Source: Thozetella sp. PMI_491 | Taxonomy: Eukaryota; Ascomycota; Sordariomycetes; Chaetosphaeriales; Chaetosphaeriaceae | Direction of reading: 5' to 3' | Length of the DNA stretch: 64,000 nt | NCBI GenBank assembly: GCA_021432635.1 | Contig: MU270023.1 | Coordinates: 744,001 to 808,000 of the forward strand | Notes under the pieces: model-generated | What the model saw: only the letters and a program-made list of their open reading frames with translations | What the model was told of the DNA's origin: nothing | The model's database searches: none | Program-made: the position numbers and the translations under genes | Part shown: positions 42,475-53,801 of the stretch, one piece after another | Layout of the letters: every line of letters starts with the position of its first letter | Numbering within the stretch: position 1 is the first letter of the stretch

Positions 42475-45400
42475 ATGCACAGGGACGGGCGCGCCTGCAG
42501 GCGGACGAGGCCGGCGATCATCTTCACGATCGCAGGTCTCCTCGCCCTCCTTCTCGCCACCTTCTCCGTCTTCGCATACCTCCAGCTCGCCCGGCTCGCT
42601 GGCTCTCCCACGCAATCCCAGGCAGCTGTCCACAGCCTTCCGAGCCCGCCGGCCTACCCGACGACAACGCCCGCATCAGTTGATCTCAGGAAGAGAGAAG
42701 ATGAGACCGAGAAGCGGCAGCTCCCTTCACTCCCCAACCCGTTCGCACCGTCTCCCAGTAGTACCGCCGGAGGGGCTGGAGGGATCGGCGGCTTCTTCTC
42801 GAGCATCGGCGATGCCCTCGGCGGGCTGGCGAGCGGGCTGATCCCTGACCTTCAGGGGCCCTCCTTGGCCCTCGGTCTGGGTATCGGCTCCGGTACCGCC
42901 TCGGGCCTGAACTTTACGACCGCCGACAAGGCTATGGCGAAGATGACGAAAATGCTGCAGATGTACAACGTTTCGGGCGGAATTAACGGCATTGCTGCCA
43001 ACTTAGGCACAGGTCTCTCCTCCTCGCTCCTCGGCTTGGTCAATGTCTCCTCGCTCACCGACTCGCTCGGGGGCCTCACATCGAACCTCAGCATCAATGC
43101 GTCCGACATCCAGCCGTACGCGCTGGCCCTTGGCACCGGCATCGGAAACGGCACAGCTTCTGGGCTAGAGCTGAGCCAGCAAGCCAAGAACATCGCCCCC
43201 GGAAACGCGACTGGGCTTCCCGATATCGTGGGCACCTTGACCTTCAGTCTCACCAAGTCCCTGCTCTCCAACGTGGACGCCTCTGTTCTAGCCAACCTGA
43301 ACTTCAGCGCGACCGGGGACCTCGTTGCCCAGGTCACGCCCTATCTATCCCCCGGCCTGTTGGGGCTTGGTCAGGGGCTCGGGTTCGGGGCCCAGGTCGC
43401 CTTGCAATTGCAGCCGCCCCCCGAGCTGGTGGAGATGCAGCAGATGATGAAAAACGCCACTAACGCTAGCGTCCGGACCGTGGTCGCAAACTTCGGCATG
43501 GGATTGGTATCCAGCCTCTTCACCAACGTGTCCGCCACCGACCTCGTCAACAAGGCGACGGCCCTGACATCCAACCCGGCTTTTAGCAGCAAATTCAGCA
43601 CCAAGGACCTGAATCTAGCTCCCATTGCGGAGGGGTTTGCCCGCGGTTTCGTCCAGGGCGCTGGGGATGCCGTCCAAGCCTACGGCGGGCTGATGGCCCT
43701 GATAAACGGCACCGCCCCGGAGGCCGTCACCGTGCCAAACAACACCATCAAGTTCGACGACTCAGTCGGCGGCGGTGCCGCGGGATTCGGGCAGGGGATT
43801 GGCGGCCAGGGAGTCATTGTGGCCCGACAGCTCATCGGAAATTATGTGAGCGACAAGAGCGCGATCGCCTCAAAGGCCACGGCCAACAATTCCAAGGTGT
43901 CCAGGAGGATGTCCCCGGTCCTGCTACGACGAGATGGCACCGACGACAGCACACCTTTTAATGTCTCAGCGCTCCTCGATGATGCTAGCATCAGCACGCT
44001 CACTCAGACGGGCGTTGACGCCCTTACTTGCAAAGGAGTGGGCGGCATCGTGTCCGTAGGCTTCGGTCTAATCCTCAGCGGCACCATTCCGCTGTCGACC
44101 ATTACCACCGTCAACACCACGGGCTTGCTCAAGAACGCCCTCCCGAACGGGACCATTGTGATCCACAACGAGGGCAACACCTACGAGATATCAACCACGG
44201 CCATCAACACGGGCGAGACGAGCGCCATCATTAGCGGTGTCCATATCAACGGGATCAACGTCATCGCCTTTGCCGTGCTCTTGGTCTTGCACAGTATGTA
44301 GCCTGGACTCCTAGACGCGCAAGTGACTTGCTGACATGAAGTAGTTCTCTTCGGCATCATCGTGTTCACCGCGATCTTGCCAACCGTCGCTATGATCCAG
44401 TACATCATGAGCGTCATGGAATGGATCACCGGCAACTCCGTCGAGAAGCACTTTCCAAAGTTTGCTCTCAAGGCAGTTCCCATCTCATGGGCCACTACCG
44501 GCATCGCCACGCCAGTGATTCTCGTGTTTGGCATTGCCGTCACTGGCTCGGGAAGGCACTTCCAAGATGTGCACGCCATCAGTGGCCTGTTGCTCACCTT
44601 CGTCGCGGTGCCCGCGTCAGTGTTCTTCTTCCGCCCACCTAAGCCGGCACCGGCACCGAGGATGCCTCGCCGCTTCCTGGGCCTCCTCGGCAAGAAGGAC
44701 TTCGCCTTCCTGCTCCAGTACGGGTCGCTGGGGCTTGGTATCCTTGTCGTTGTCTCAGGGTTCTCGTCCCTGGCGTCCATCGCGTTCTGCGCCACCAACG
44801 CGCTCGACGGCTCGTCGTGGCTGGCCTTTGGATTCGGCTTGGGAATGCAGTGGGCCGTGGCCTTTGCTCTGGGTTCCCTCGAGCTCCTTCGGAGGGCTGG
44901 CTGGAAGAAGCAGGAAAAGGGCGGCCAAGGCGGCATGTCGCCCAAAGACAGAGGCTGGGATATCAAGCTGGCCGATGAGAAAGCGCCAGGACCTCACCCG
45001 ATGATGGCCCCAGGCCCTCCCCCACCGGCTCCTATGCCTCCAATGGCCCCTATGCCTCCACCCCCCCCCAAACCTGCTCCGACCTCTGCCACGTCGGGAC
45101 CGTTAGAGAAAGGTTGGATCATCAATATATTAGAAGACACCCCGGAAACGCCGGCAATGAGTGTCCCTTTGCCTGCTCCCACGAGGACGCCGGACAGGGA
45201 CTCATTGCGTGTCCGAGACCGTCCCCCAGAGCGCCCTCGAACCGCAGAACGCTCCAGAGAGCGCTACGCAGACCGCGACAGAGAGCGGGACGGGGATCGT
45301 GATCGCGATCGTGCCCGAGAACGTGATCGAGAGTGGGACCGAGAGCGTGGCTGGGATCGTGATAGAGAGCGTGATCGCGATCGTGAGCGAGACCGAGAGC

Positions 45401-45510
45401 GCGATCGAGAACGCGAGAGGGATTGGGATCGGGATCGTGCCCGGGAACGGGATCGTGAGCGTGACCGCGACCGTGACTGGGAGCGCCCTAGGGACCGTGA
45501 CCGATCTTGA
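42475..45510 (+). CDS. multi-pass membrane protein: repeated ectodomain, b561-like core, Arg-Asp/Glu tail (994 aa)
   Basis: Two exons (42475-44293, 44345-45510; intron GTATGT...TAG of 51 nt) give 994 residues. A short basic cytoplasmic start precedes a signal anchor (AIIFTIAGLLALLLATFSVF). A Pro/Thr-rich stretch with dibasic sites (LRKRED, TEKRQL) follows. Residues 130-400 repeat with a period of about 80: LALGLGIGSGTASGL, YALALGTGIGNGTASGL and LGLGQGLGFGAQVAL alternate with ANLGTGLSSSLLGLVN, TFSLTKSLLSNVDAS and ANFGMGLVSSLFTNVS; many NxT/NxS sites are present. Then come about five membrane helices, with His in LLVLHILFGIIVF and RHFQDVHAISGLLL placed like haem ligands of cytochrome b561 proteins. 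The cytoplasmic tail is Pro-rich (PMPPMAPMPPPPPKPAPT) and ends in about 90 residues of alternating RD, RE and ER. The b561 relation is inference; the function is unknown. Confidence 0.8.
45232..45507 (+). repeat. imperfect RD/RE codon repeat (mixed-charge tail)
   Basis: The tract is built from short CGTGAT/CGAGAG/CGCGAT-type hexamers encoding alternating Arg with Asp or Glu, interrupted by a few Trp and Ala. The codons vary within the repeat, so the amino-acid pattern is kept even where the DNA units differ. Confidence 0.8.
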
Positions 45511-45750
45511 GAGCAACCGCATGTAGGAAAAAAGTGTACAGATATTGGGGTGATGTGGGATTACGAGGGTAGCATTTGGATCTATTTGGAAGCTGTATAT
45601 AGCACTCATGATACCTCCACCGGACATATACGTCACTCGTAGAACGAGTATACAAAAACGGTTATCTTTTCTCTATCAATGCTAGGCGCATGCCTCTTGC
45701 CTCCTCTCTCATAGATGAATCCGAGCCCAATCATGCCGGTGTGACGGGCT

Positions 45751-47216
45751 TCACTCCTCTGGCTTCTGGCCAGTCCAGATTCGATAGTTGATATACGCGT
45801 GGAATGCTGGGTTCTTCATGTCCTGCCGCGCCTTCGCCGCCAACACCTCGGCCTCCGCCTTCGACATCCCAAGAGCGAGCAGCGGCTTGGATGCCATGAC
45901 ACCCAGCAGATCGCTTAGGTTCCTTGCCATGTACATGCCGCACAGACGCAGAGTTTTGTCCTGATATGCTACGTCAGGGGTGTCTAACATGTAGGAAGGG
46001 GGGACAAGGGTTGGTGGAGAACCGTACCTTGGGCCAGGTTCCTATGGGGACCTTGATGGTCTTGAGGGTCACGTTCGTGTAGCCGGCCTCCATCATCAAC
46101 GGGCCGAGGTCGTTTCCAATCCGGAACTTAGCGCCGAACTTCGCCATCGCCTCGGCGGACAAGTCGAAGAATTTAGGCAGCGAGCACTCAGTCAAACTGT
46201 CGTCGTCTGACAGAATGTAGCCGCCAAACTCCTGGAGCTCGACCCAGCCGCCCGGCCTCGTGTGTCTACGGTACCACGCGTCAGCAACCTTCGGCCATAG
46301 GTGCATACCGTGCACAGTACGCCGGTAAAGAACTCACTCGATCGACTGCCGCAGCAGCTTCGGCATGTCCTTGGCAATGGGGGCGATGGACCGCAGGTGC
46401 ACCAGATCGAAGTCATCGCCGTTCAACCACTCATCCTCAAAGTCGTCGATCAGGAACTGCACGTTCGGCGGCACCCAGTTCGACTGGATCGGGCTGAGGT
46501 CGGTGCCTATCACCTGGGCGCTGGGGTACTGGTCCGCGACTGCGCTCGCACACGACAGGGCCGGCGGTCAGCAAGCTTCTAGCACCTCAGGGCGCAGGGC
46601 GCTACTCACCTTCGGTAGCCCAGATGCCCGTGCCTGTGCCTAGGTCGATGATCCTCTGCGGGTTGTCGCCAATCGGCGCGAGGAACAGTTTTCCGCTTGA
46701 GACATGGTCAGTTTGAGGCGGCCCACAGAGATGGCGTGCATATGTGGAGAGAATCGCCCGGGGGGGGTGGCGAAGGTGAGGTTACAGCCGGGTGGCTCAT
46801 GACGTACTCAGTCAGTTCCATGTGCAACGCATGCTTCATATCTTCCCTGTTCTGTTCCGTGTCATCGTTGGGAATTGGGTATCTACCATTCTTGTAGTGA
46901 TGGTACTGGTGGTGGAAGTCGTGTTAGCAGGACCCTGGAAATATTGCGCTCCGCCCCGCGACGCACTCGACGAAACCCTGGGGAGCCCTACCCGCCTGCC
47001 GTTCTCGAAGTGGTGTTGGAAGATGCTGGAGGTGACGCTGGTCGACGCAGTCGACTGGGCGTCCAGGTCGTTGGGCTCAAACTCGTCCTCCTCAGCCGCC
47101 TCGTCCTCCGCCGTCGGCTCGATCACAGGGTCCGTCGCGCCCGCCTGCTCGGTTATTTCTTTGGCCCCCGGTGGTGAGCCCGCGGCGGCCGGCGCAGCTG
47201 GGGCGGTCGCGCCCAT
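45751..47216 (-). CDS. LaeA-like SAM-dependent methyltransferase (352 aa, 6 exons)
   Basis: Exons 47216-46992, 46905-46808, 46695-46610, 46539-46338, 46265-46028 and 45960-45751 join in frame to 352 residues. After an acidic, disordered N-terminus (EPTAEDEAAEEDEFEPN) comes HHFENGRRYHHYKNGRYPIP, the N-terminal signature of the TAM/LaeA-like fungal family. Motif I of the Rossmann methyltransferase fold, IIDLGTGTGIWATEVA, is followed by the acidic ribose-binding strand (VIGTDLSPIQ) and FDLVHLRSI. PGGWVELQEFGG is the post-motif strand. Proteins of this group resemble LaeA/LlmF regulators and small-molecule methyltransferases; the substrate cannot be read from sequence. Intron 2 uses an AAG acceptor. 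A secreted GMC oxidoreductase lies immediately upstream on the same strand. Confidence 0.9.
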
Positions 47217-47880
47217 CTTTGGTGATGTGGACTGCGGTCGCGGGTTGCCGAGGAGCCCTCAAAGTGGGCGGGTCTGGTTCCGTGAAGACGCGGGGTGAGA
47301 TTTGTGCGACGATGGGGGCCGTGGCCGGTCAGCAATCGTGCCTCGGACACTGACTTCTTTTTTGCGTTTTGCGACACACGGACGGTGCAGGACGGTAATA
47401 TGGAGGATACACAGGTTTCCCTCAACCCCACTCCCCTCCTCTTCTGCCGTTACTTACTCCGTACGGCCCCTCTCTCGCGTGGGCAGGACGGACAAGGGGC
47501 CACCAGCCGACTACAAGCCCGGAGATCACTTTTCTGCTCCACTCCATCCCTGCAAGTTAACGGATGTCGTTAGTCGGCCGACGAGCGCTTTCCTTGTCCA
47601 GGCCCCCAACGGCCGAATGAGGATTGGCTTCCGACGCTACGAGGGCTTACCAGTTACCAACCACATACGTGTAGAGCTAACGTACGGCATGGGGCCATCA
47701 GGGACAGATCCGGGTCCCGCGTGGCAGCTGGGGTTAATTATTGAACCTCCACAACAACGCCACATTGGCTCGGCAGCGCAGCCTTCTGACATGATGCAGA
47801 TTCGTACAGTTGCTCAGATTATGCTTTGCCTAGCAGCAGGCAGTTGTAAGTGGTAAGTAAATACAGAAATCTATTGTTTC
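47217..47880. other. intergenic between the methyltransferase and GMC genes
   Basis: Both genes are on the minus strand, so this is the promoter of the methyltransferase and the 3' flank of the GMC gene. The plus-strand open frame 47302-47856 shows no motif and no clear start. Confidence 0.45.
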
Positions 47881-49817
47881 TCATGCCTCCTTCATCCATC
47901 GCCGCTTCCTCTTGCATGGGCTGCTCGCCTCGGTGATGATGGCCTCGGCCGCCCGCTCAGCGATGCCATAGATAGCTGTCTGGATATGGGCCGAGATCTG
48001 GACGGGGAAGACGCTCGCGTCGACCACGCGCAGGTTCGAGGTGCCGTAGACGCGCAGGGTCGGGTCGACGACGCCGCCGTCCTCCCGCGGCAGCATGACG
48101 GCGGTGCCGATGGGGTGGAAGATGCTGAGAGTCGAGTTGAGCACGTAGTCGCGCCACTGCGCGTCGGTCGACACCGCGTCGACGCCGGGCTCGTACTCGG
48201 ACACCCAGACGGACTGGAGCGGCGCGGCCTGGGCAATACGGCGGCAGAACTTAGTCGCCTCGACCATGGCCTGCACGTCGGCCTCGTTGCTAAGGTACTT
48301 GGGGTCGATGATGGGCTTGCCGTGAGGGTCGGCCGGGTTGATGTGGATGGTGCCGCGGCTCAGCGGGTGCATGAGCCCCGCGATGAGGGTGAAGAAGCTC
48401 TTGCCGAACAGGGCGCTGCCGCTAGCAGGGTAGCCCTTGAGGCCGGTGTAGCCGTCTGAGAAGATGACCTCGACCTGCGGCACCGACGTGTCGTTCAGGA
48501 ACGCAAGCTTCGCCAGCTGGCCGACGTCAGTCGACGCGCCGACTGCGTCCCGCGAAAGCGCCTTGAGCTGCGAGTCGTCGCCGACCACCTGCGGCCAGTT
48601 GGCGAAGATGTAGCCACTCGCGGTGTAGTCCCACAGCGACACCTCACCGGCCAGCCACTTGTTGAGCTCAGATGCGGCAAGGGCCGAGTTGAACTTGAAG
48701 ACGTCGAACGATGTGTAGTTGTCGGCGAGCTGGTACACGGTCGACACACGCAGGTGGTCTTGCAGGTTCTCGCCCACACCCGGCAGGTCGATCACGGGCG
48801 TGACGCCGGCGGCCGTGATGACGGCGCTCTGGCCGATGCCCGACAGCTCGAGCAGGCCTGGGGTACCCACGGTGCCGGCCGAGAGGATGACCTCACGGTT
48901 CGCAGTAAAGACGGTGCCGTCCGAGAGCGTGACGCCCGTGGCGTGCTGGTGCGTGGCGTTGAGCGCCTCGAGGTTCACCTTCGCCACGGTGGTGTCGGTG
49001 AGGATGTGCAAGTTGGCGTTCTCGGCCGCGAGCGGCAGGTAGGCGTTGGCGCTGTAGGAGCGGTTGTAGTGGGTGGGGTCAATGCTGCTCGGCTGGAACA
49101 TGACGCCAATGGGGTTGCCCTGCAGCGAGTCCTCGTTCTCAGGGATGCTGAAGGCGCCCGTGACGGCCGGGATGAAGGCATCCTGGTGCGCGGGCACGAT
49201 GCGATTCACAACAGCGTGCACCGGGCCGTCGGTGCCGGACCCGGCAGGGCCGCCGGTGTAGTTCTCCGACTTGATCATTGCGGCGCTGACCGACGCCCAG
49301 TTCCACCCGGGGTTTCCGGCTTGCTCCCAGGCGTCGTACTCAGCGACGGCCGCCTTGTCGTACACCATGAGGTTCAGCGCCGAGGAGCCGCCAAGCACCT
49401 TGCCGCGGTTGAAGCCGAGCACGCGGTTGTGCAGACCGGCCTGGGCGACCGTGGTGAAGTTCCAGTCATACTTGCTGCCCAAGGTGGTGCCCTTCTTGCC
49501 GGGGATGTTGATGTTCAGCTCCTCGGGCGCCGCCGGCCCGGCCTCGATGAGCAGGATCGAGGCCGACGGCAGGCCCAGGCTCAGGCGCGCCGCCAGCGCG
49601 TTTCCCGCAGTGCCGCCCCCGACGATAATCTAGGGACGCGGTTAGCCACCCCGATGTACAACCCATGGGAGAGGGTGTTCAGCTCGGACACGGGAGCGTC
49701 GCACGGGCCGCTTACATAGTCGTATGCCTCCTGGGCGCCGGCCGGGAGGACGGAGAGAGACCAGGTCGCCAGGAAGGCGGCTAGCCTGGCCCCGGAGGAC
49801 AGGTCGGAGAGCCTCAT
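47881..49817 (-). CDS. secreted GMC (AA3-type) FAD oxidoreductase (616 aa)
   Basis: Exons 49817-49716 and 49629-47881 give 616 residues. The signal peptide (RLAAFLATWSLSVLPAGAQ) is followed by the ADP-binding motif YDYIIVGGGTAGNALAARL, which spans the intron. Further GMC signatures are FNRGKVLGGSSALNLMVYDK, GTVGTPGLLELSGIG and LPGVGENLQDH. The C-terminus SIFHPIGTAVM, GGVVDPTLRVYGTSNLRVVD and QISAHIQTAIYGIAERAAEA carries the two active-site histidines in the HP and SAH positions. The enzyme should oxidise an alcohol or sugar, passing electrons to oxygen or another acceptor outside the cell (glucose oxidase, aryl-alcohol oxidase and cellobiose dehydrogenase belong to the same family). The substrate is not clear. 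The intron is GTAAGC to CTAG. Confidence 0.93.
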
Positions 49818-52222
49818 GGTTGTCTCTAGCGTGTCCCAGACGGAATCGAATCTCGGAGAGAAGCGAAGGGAGGGGGGAGGCAAAGCAGGGTAGCGAACAA
49901 ATTACGGAGTAAATAGGACTGGTGATCTACACACCAGCCGTTACCGTGGGCGGCCCGCGGAGCGCTCAGACGCAATGTCGCGTGTTTCTGTTGGATCCCC
50001 GGCCTCGAGCTGGACCAATGCGGCACGGCGGTTTATGCTACTGTCTGCGCATCAACCAGCGAACAGCTGGCCAGGACGGGCGGCGGACGCGGGAAGGGAA
50101 GGGGAGGCTTTTGTAGAGACGGGTCGTCAATGCAGGCAGGCGGTCGGCTCAATACTACCCAGCTATTATTAGGGAGGGACCTGCATTACGCGAATCCCAA
50201 ATCTCGCGACGGCTGGGCGCCGCGACGCCGGACGGCGCCCATGGACCAAACCGGTCACTTTCAATAATAGACATGCGCTGTTGGTGCCGGGGGGTTAGGG
50301 GGGGGCAGGGCGACCTTGCCACTAGGCGTCCCGCATTTGCGACTCGACTCGGTAGGTATTGGGCTTTGTTGCTGCTACGTACTGTACATCTTACCTTAGG
50401 ATATGGTAATACGGCCAACGCCTTGCCTCACCTTGATTAGGGTTTCTGGTAGTGGACTACGGTAGCACTATTGGCGACCGGGATGCGAGGTCCCTCGCGC
50501 CATCAACGCCGTGGGCCCTTGCCTATTCCAGGGCTCCCCGGGCCTCGGCAAATGTCAATCAGCGCTGAAGAGGCACCCAGTAGGCATAGTTCCCAGATGC
50601 GAGCAGGGAGAATGACTAGCGCGCCCAGGCAGCTGGATCCCGTGTCCGCACCATTGACGGCGCTCGTCCAGCCCATCGTCCGCTAACCCCCGGGCAGTGC
50701 AGAGCACCTGTACCGGAGTGGTATAGATTTGCGCTGAAGCCATCGCAAGCCTTCCCCTTCTCGCCCGCAGAGCTTGCTGCTTTCCCGCCCGAGGCGCGTC
50801 GGGCCAGCGAGGCCCGGTGCAAGCGGAACTCGCCATCCCCGAAACGGGGGCTGGGGGCGCCGGCTGGGGGGATCTGTTTTCTGGGTCGGCGTTGATGTTG
50901 GTCTGCGGGTGCTGACGAGGGAATGGCTGAAGGTGCTGAAAGTACGGGTCGTGGGCGGGGAAAAAAGCTGGGCGCTGCAGGCCTGGTACAAGGTATGTAA
51001 TGCGCTTGCGGCGGGTTGCCATCCGGCCCCCCTTTTCCCTTCCCTCGACCGTCGCCCGCCCGGAGATGACCCCAGGGAGAGGAGGGGGGGGAAGTTGGGG
51101 AGCTTATCGTTTTTGCGACGCGGTCGACACGCAATCCGCAAGGGGTGCTCGCCTATCGCCGCTCGTGTTTGTGTTCATCCAAAGGGCTGCCCACAGGCAG
51201 CAGCCAATGTTGACATGGCGATAGCGACGCGCGACGTTGATGAAGCGCGGCCTAGAACAGTTTAGCGACGGGCGTCCCCGCAGTTTGTGTCTGTGGGTGC
51301 GCATGTTTGGTTTCATCGACCCGGTGTCGCTAGCAGCAGCGAGGGCCGTCCGGCTCGCGCCATCGCGGAGAGAAATTGAGGGGCAAAAACAAGGGCCGGG
51401 ATGGCGGGTAATAGGAAATGGCGCCCCCCGTCAAGCCTGCCCCGTCAGGCGGGGGTCCGTCAATGCGCAAAGGTTCTACAACGTTCGAAGAAGGCGCGGA
51501 TTGTCTGGGAAGTTGTCTCGCTACCACAAACTGTGAAAATGACGTCAGTTTTAGCCCAAATGCGCGCTGACAGTATAGAATTGCGTAGCTGGGCTTCTTG
51601 CTTCGAGATAAATGATCGCATCAATGGAAAAAGGGGTTTGGACGTTTGGACCGGAGGCTCTCTGCAGATGTGTCGGGGAGATGAAGGCCAATCTCGGGAT
51701 CGGTGCTGTGCTTCGGGGAGGCACGGCAGTTACCGGGAGACGCGCGCGGCAAATACAGGCCGGACGTCCTCCGGGCGACACGGCGCTTCGGGTTACGGCC
51801 TCAAGCCACAAAGCGGCCCTTGAGGACGGAGCCAGTCACCGGTAAGCGCGGGCGCCGTGTCAAAAGATGGCGCATAACAATTCCCTCCATCGGCCCATCG
51901 ATGCCGACTACGGCCGCAGAGGTTGTGTCGGTGCTGACAGTGTCTCACCAACCCCGCCCGGGCTCCGATGGCCGCGGGCAAATGGCGCTTGATTGCGCTC
52001 CCGCCAGAGAGGACTTTTGCACTCTATACCAAAACCAAGACTCACCGGTCGCTATCTAGAAGGAGAGTCAGTAGCAGGCCCTCGACGCAGATTGTCCACG
52101 GCAATCCATCAATTACTAAGCTTTAGCTTCGCACCTGCCGGCTCTCCGTTATCCGTTGGCCCATCTCCACATCTCAATTTCGAGTCCTCGGCCACACGTT
52201 TAGATAGAAAGCAATTGGCATC
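49818..52222. other. intergenic region between divergent GMC and BBE-type genes
   Basis: 2.4 kb shared upstream DNA. A GC-rich segment (50560-51270) is open in several frames at once for 100-170 codons, with none showing a motif. It probably holds both promoters. Confidence 0.45.
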
Positions 52223-53801
52223 ATGTCGTTCAACTTTGCAGAGCTTCGCAGCGTCGTCGTCGAAGGCGATGTCCTCCTGCCAAACGACCCTGGCTTCTCC
52301 GAGAGCCTCGATCGCTGGAGTGCAACCAACAAAAAGCCGGCGGTATGTCTGCGCACCCGAAGCCCAATCTCCGCGGCCCCGCGTCTGCCCCTTGTCTGAA
52401 TCGCCTCCGCCGCGTCTGCTAACCCAGCACAGGCCGCAGTAGTGCGGCCTAAGACGGCGGCTGAGGTGTCGGCGGTCGTTCGCTTCGCCGTGGCCCATTC
52501 GCTTCGCTTCACCGTTCGTGGAGGCGGCCACAATACGTCCGGGGAGTCGTCGGCGCCCAGCCCAGATGCATTCGTGCTAGATTTAGCGCATCTGAACTCC
52601 GTCGCCGTCGATCCCCAAGCCCAGACCGTGACGTTCGGGGGAGGCTGCATCTGGGCCGCGGTCGACCAGGCCCTCTGGGAGCACGGGCTGGCCACCGTGG
52701 GCGGCACCGTGTCTCATACGGGTGTCGGCGGCTTGATTCTGGGCGGCGGCTACGGCCTGCTCAGCGGTCAGTACGGCATGTCGGTCGACGTGCTAGTGTC
52801 GTGCGAGGTGGTGCTCGCGAACGGCGACATTGTCACCGCATCCGAGGCCGAGAACGCCGATCTGTTCTGGGCCCTGCGCGGGGCCGGCACCAACTTCGGC
52901 GTGGTGACGTCCTTCACCATGCGCGGCTTCCCGACAAAGGACGTATACTCAGGCCTGCTCATGTGGCCGTACAGCGACGAGCTGCTCGAAAATGTGCTCG
53001 CTTTCGTGAACAAGAGCATCGAGCTGCAGGACAGCAAGGCCTACTTCATGCCCCTCGTGACCTGCGACCCGGCCACGGGCACCAAGATGCTCGGGTCGCC
53101 TGTCTTCTATGACGGGACCGAGGAGGAGGGCGCTGCTTTCTACGCCCCACTGCTCGCTCTGCCTAACTGCGTCTTGAACACGACTGCTAGCAAGCCGTAC
53201 CCAACGGCAAACTCGCAGATGGACCCGATGGCGGTGCATGGTCGGCGGTACATGTTTGGAGGCGCCGCCGTTGGCCGTTCAGTGGACGTCGAGGCCTACC
53301 GCGACGCCGTGGCCGCCTTCTATGAGCAGGTCGCCGCACCCGGCAACGAGGACCTGCGCGCATGCGTGCTGGCGGTCGAGGTCGTTCCCCAGGACAAGAT
53401 CGTGGAGCACGGCAAGGAAGACAAGACGGCCTTCTCGGGGCGCGAGGGCGTCGTCAACGCCGCTCTCATCATGTCCTGGACCTTGGAGGACAAGGACGAG
53501 ACGGTGCGGGAGATTGTGGAGAAGACGGGAGGCGTCTTGCGCGCGAAGCTCCCGTCCAAACCTGAGGGTGGTGCCGAGAACTACCTCAACTATCTGAGTG
53601 AGTGCCGATCCTGTCCTATGTGACTGTCGCAGGAGCTAAAATCAATCGCCCTCAGACCCCAATATCCCCGCCGACAAGGCGCTCATGAGAACCGGCAGGC
53701 TCTTTGGGCACAAGGCACCTCGGCTCCGAGAGCTCAAGGCCAAGTACGACCCGACCAACGTCTTCCACAAGAACATTGACCTCACCCCTCTCGCCAAGTG
53801 A
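52223..53801 (+). CDS. FAD-linked oxidoreductase, BBE/6-hydroxynicotine oxidase type (476 aa)
   Basis: Exons 52223-52342, 52433-53597 and 53656-53801 give 476 residues. The PCMH-type FAD-binding domain shows VRPKTAAEVSAVVRFA and FTVRGGGHNTSG, whose His (about residue 73) is the usual covalent flavin attachment. VGGTVSHTGVGGLILGGGYG and NADLFWALRGAGTNFGVV are also typical. No Cys occurs at the second flavin-linking position, so the flavin is probably held by His alone. The C-terminal BBE-like segment is complete: KAPRLRELKAKYDPTNVFHKN. There is no signal peptide, so it is likely intracellular. Such enzymes oxidise alkaloids, sugars or polyketide intermediates and often sit in biosynthetic clusters. 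The neighbouring GMC enzyme and methyltransferase are suggestive only. Confidence 0.92.

Noticed and set aside
47302-47856. 184-codon plus-strand open frame
   Set aside because: No recognisable motif; antisense to the methyltransferase promoter and with a poor start.
50555-51265. several overlapping open frames of 150-172 codons
   Set aside because: Open on both strands at once, with no motif in any; typical of a GC-rich intergenic block.
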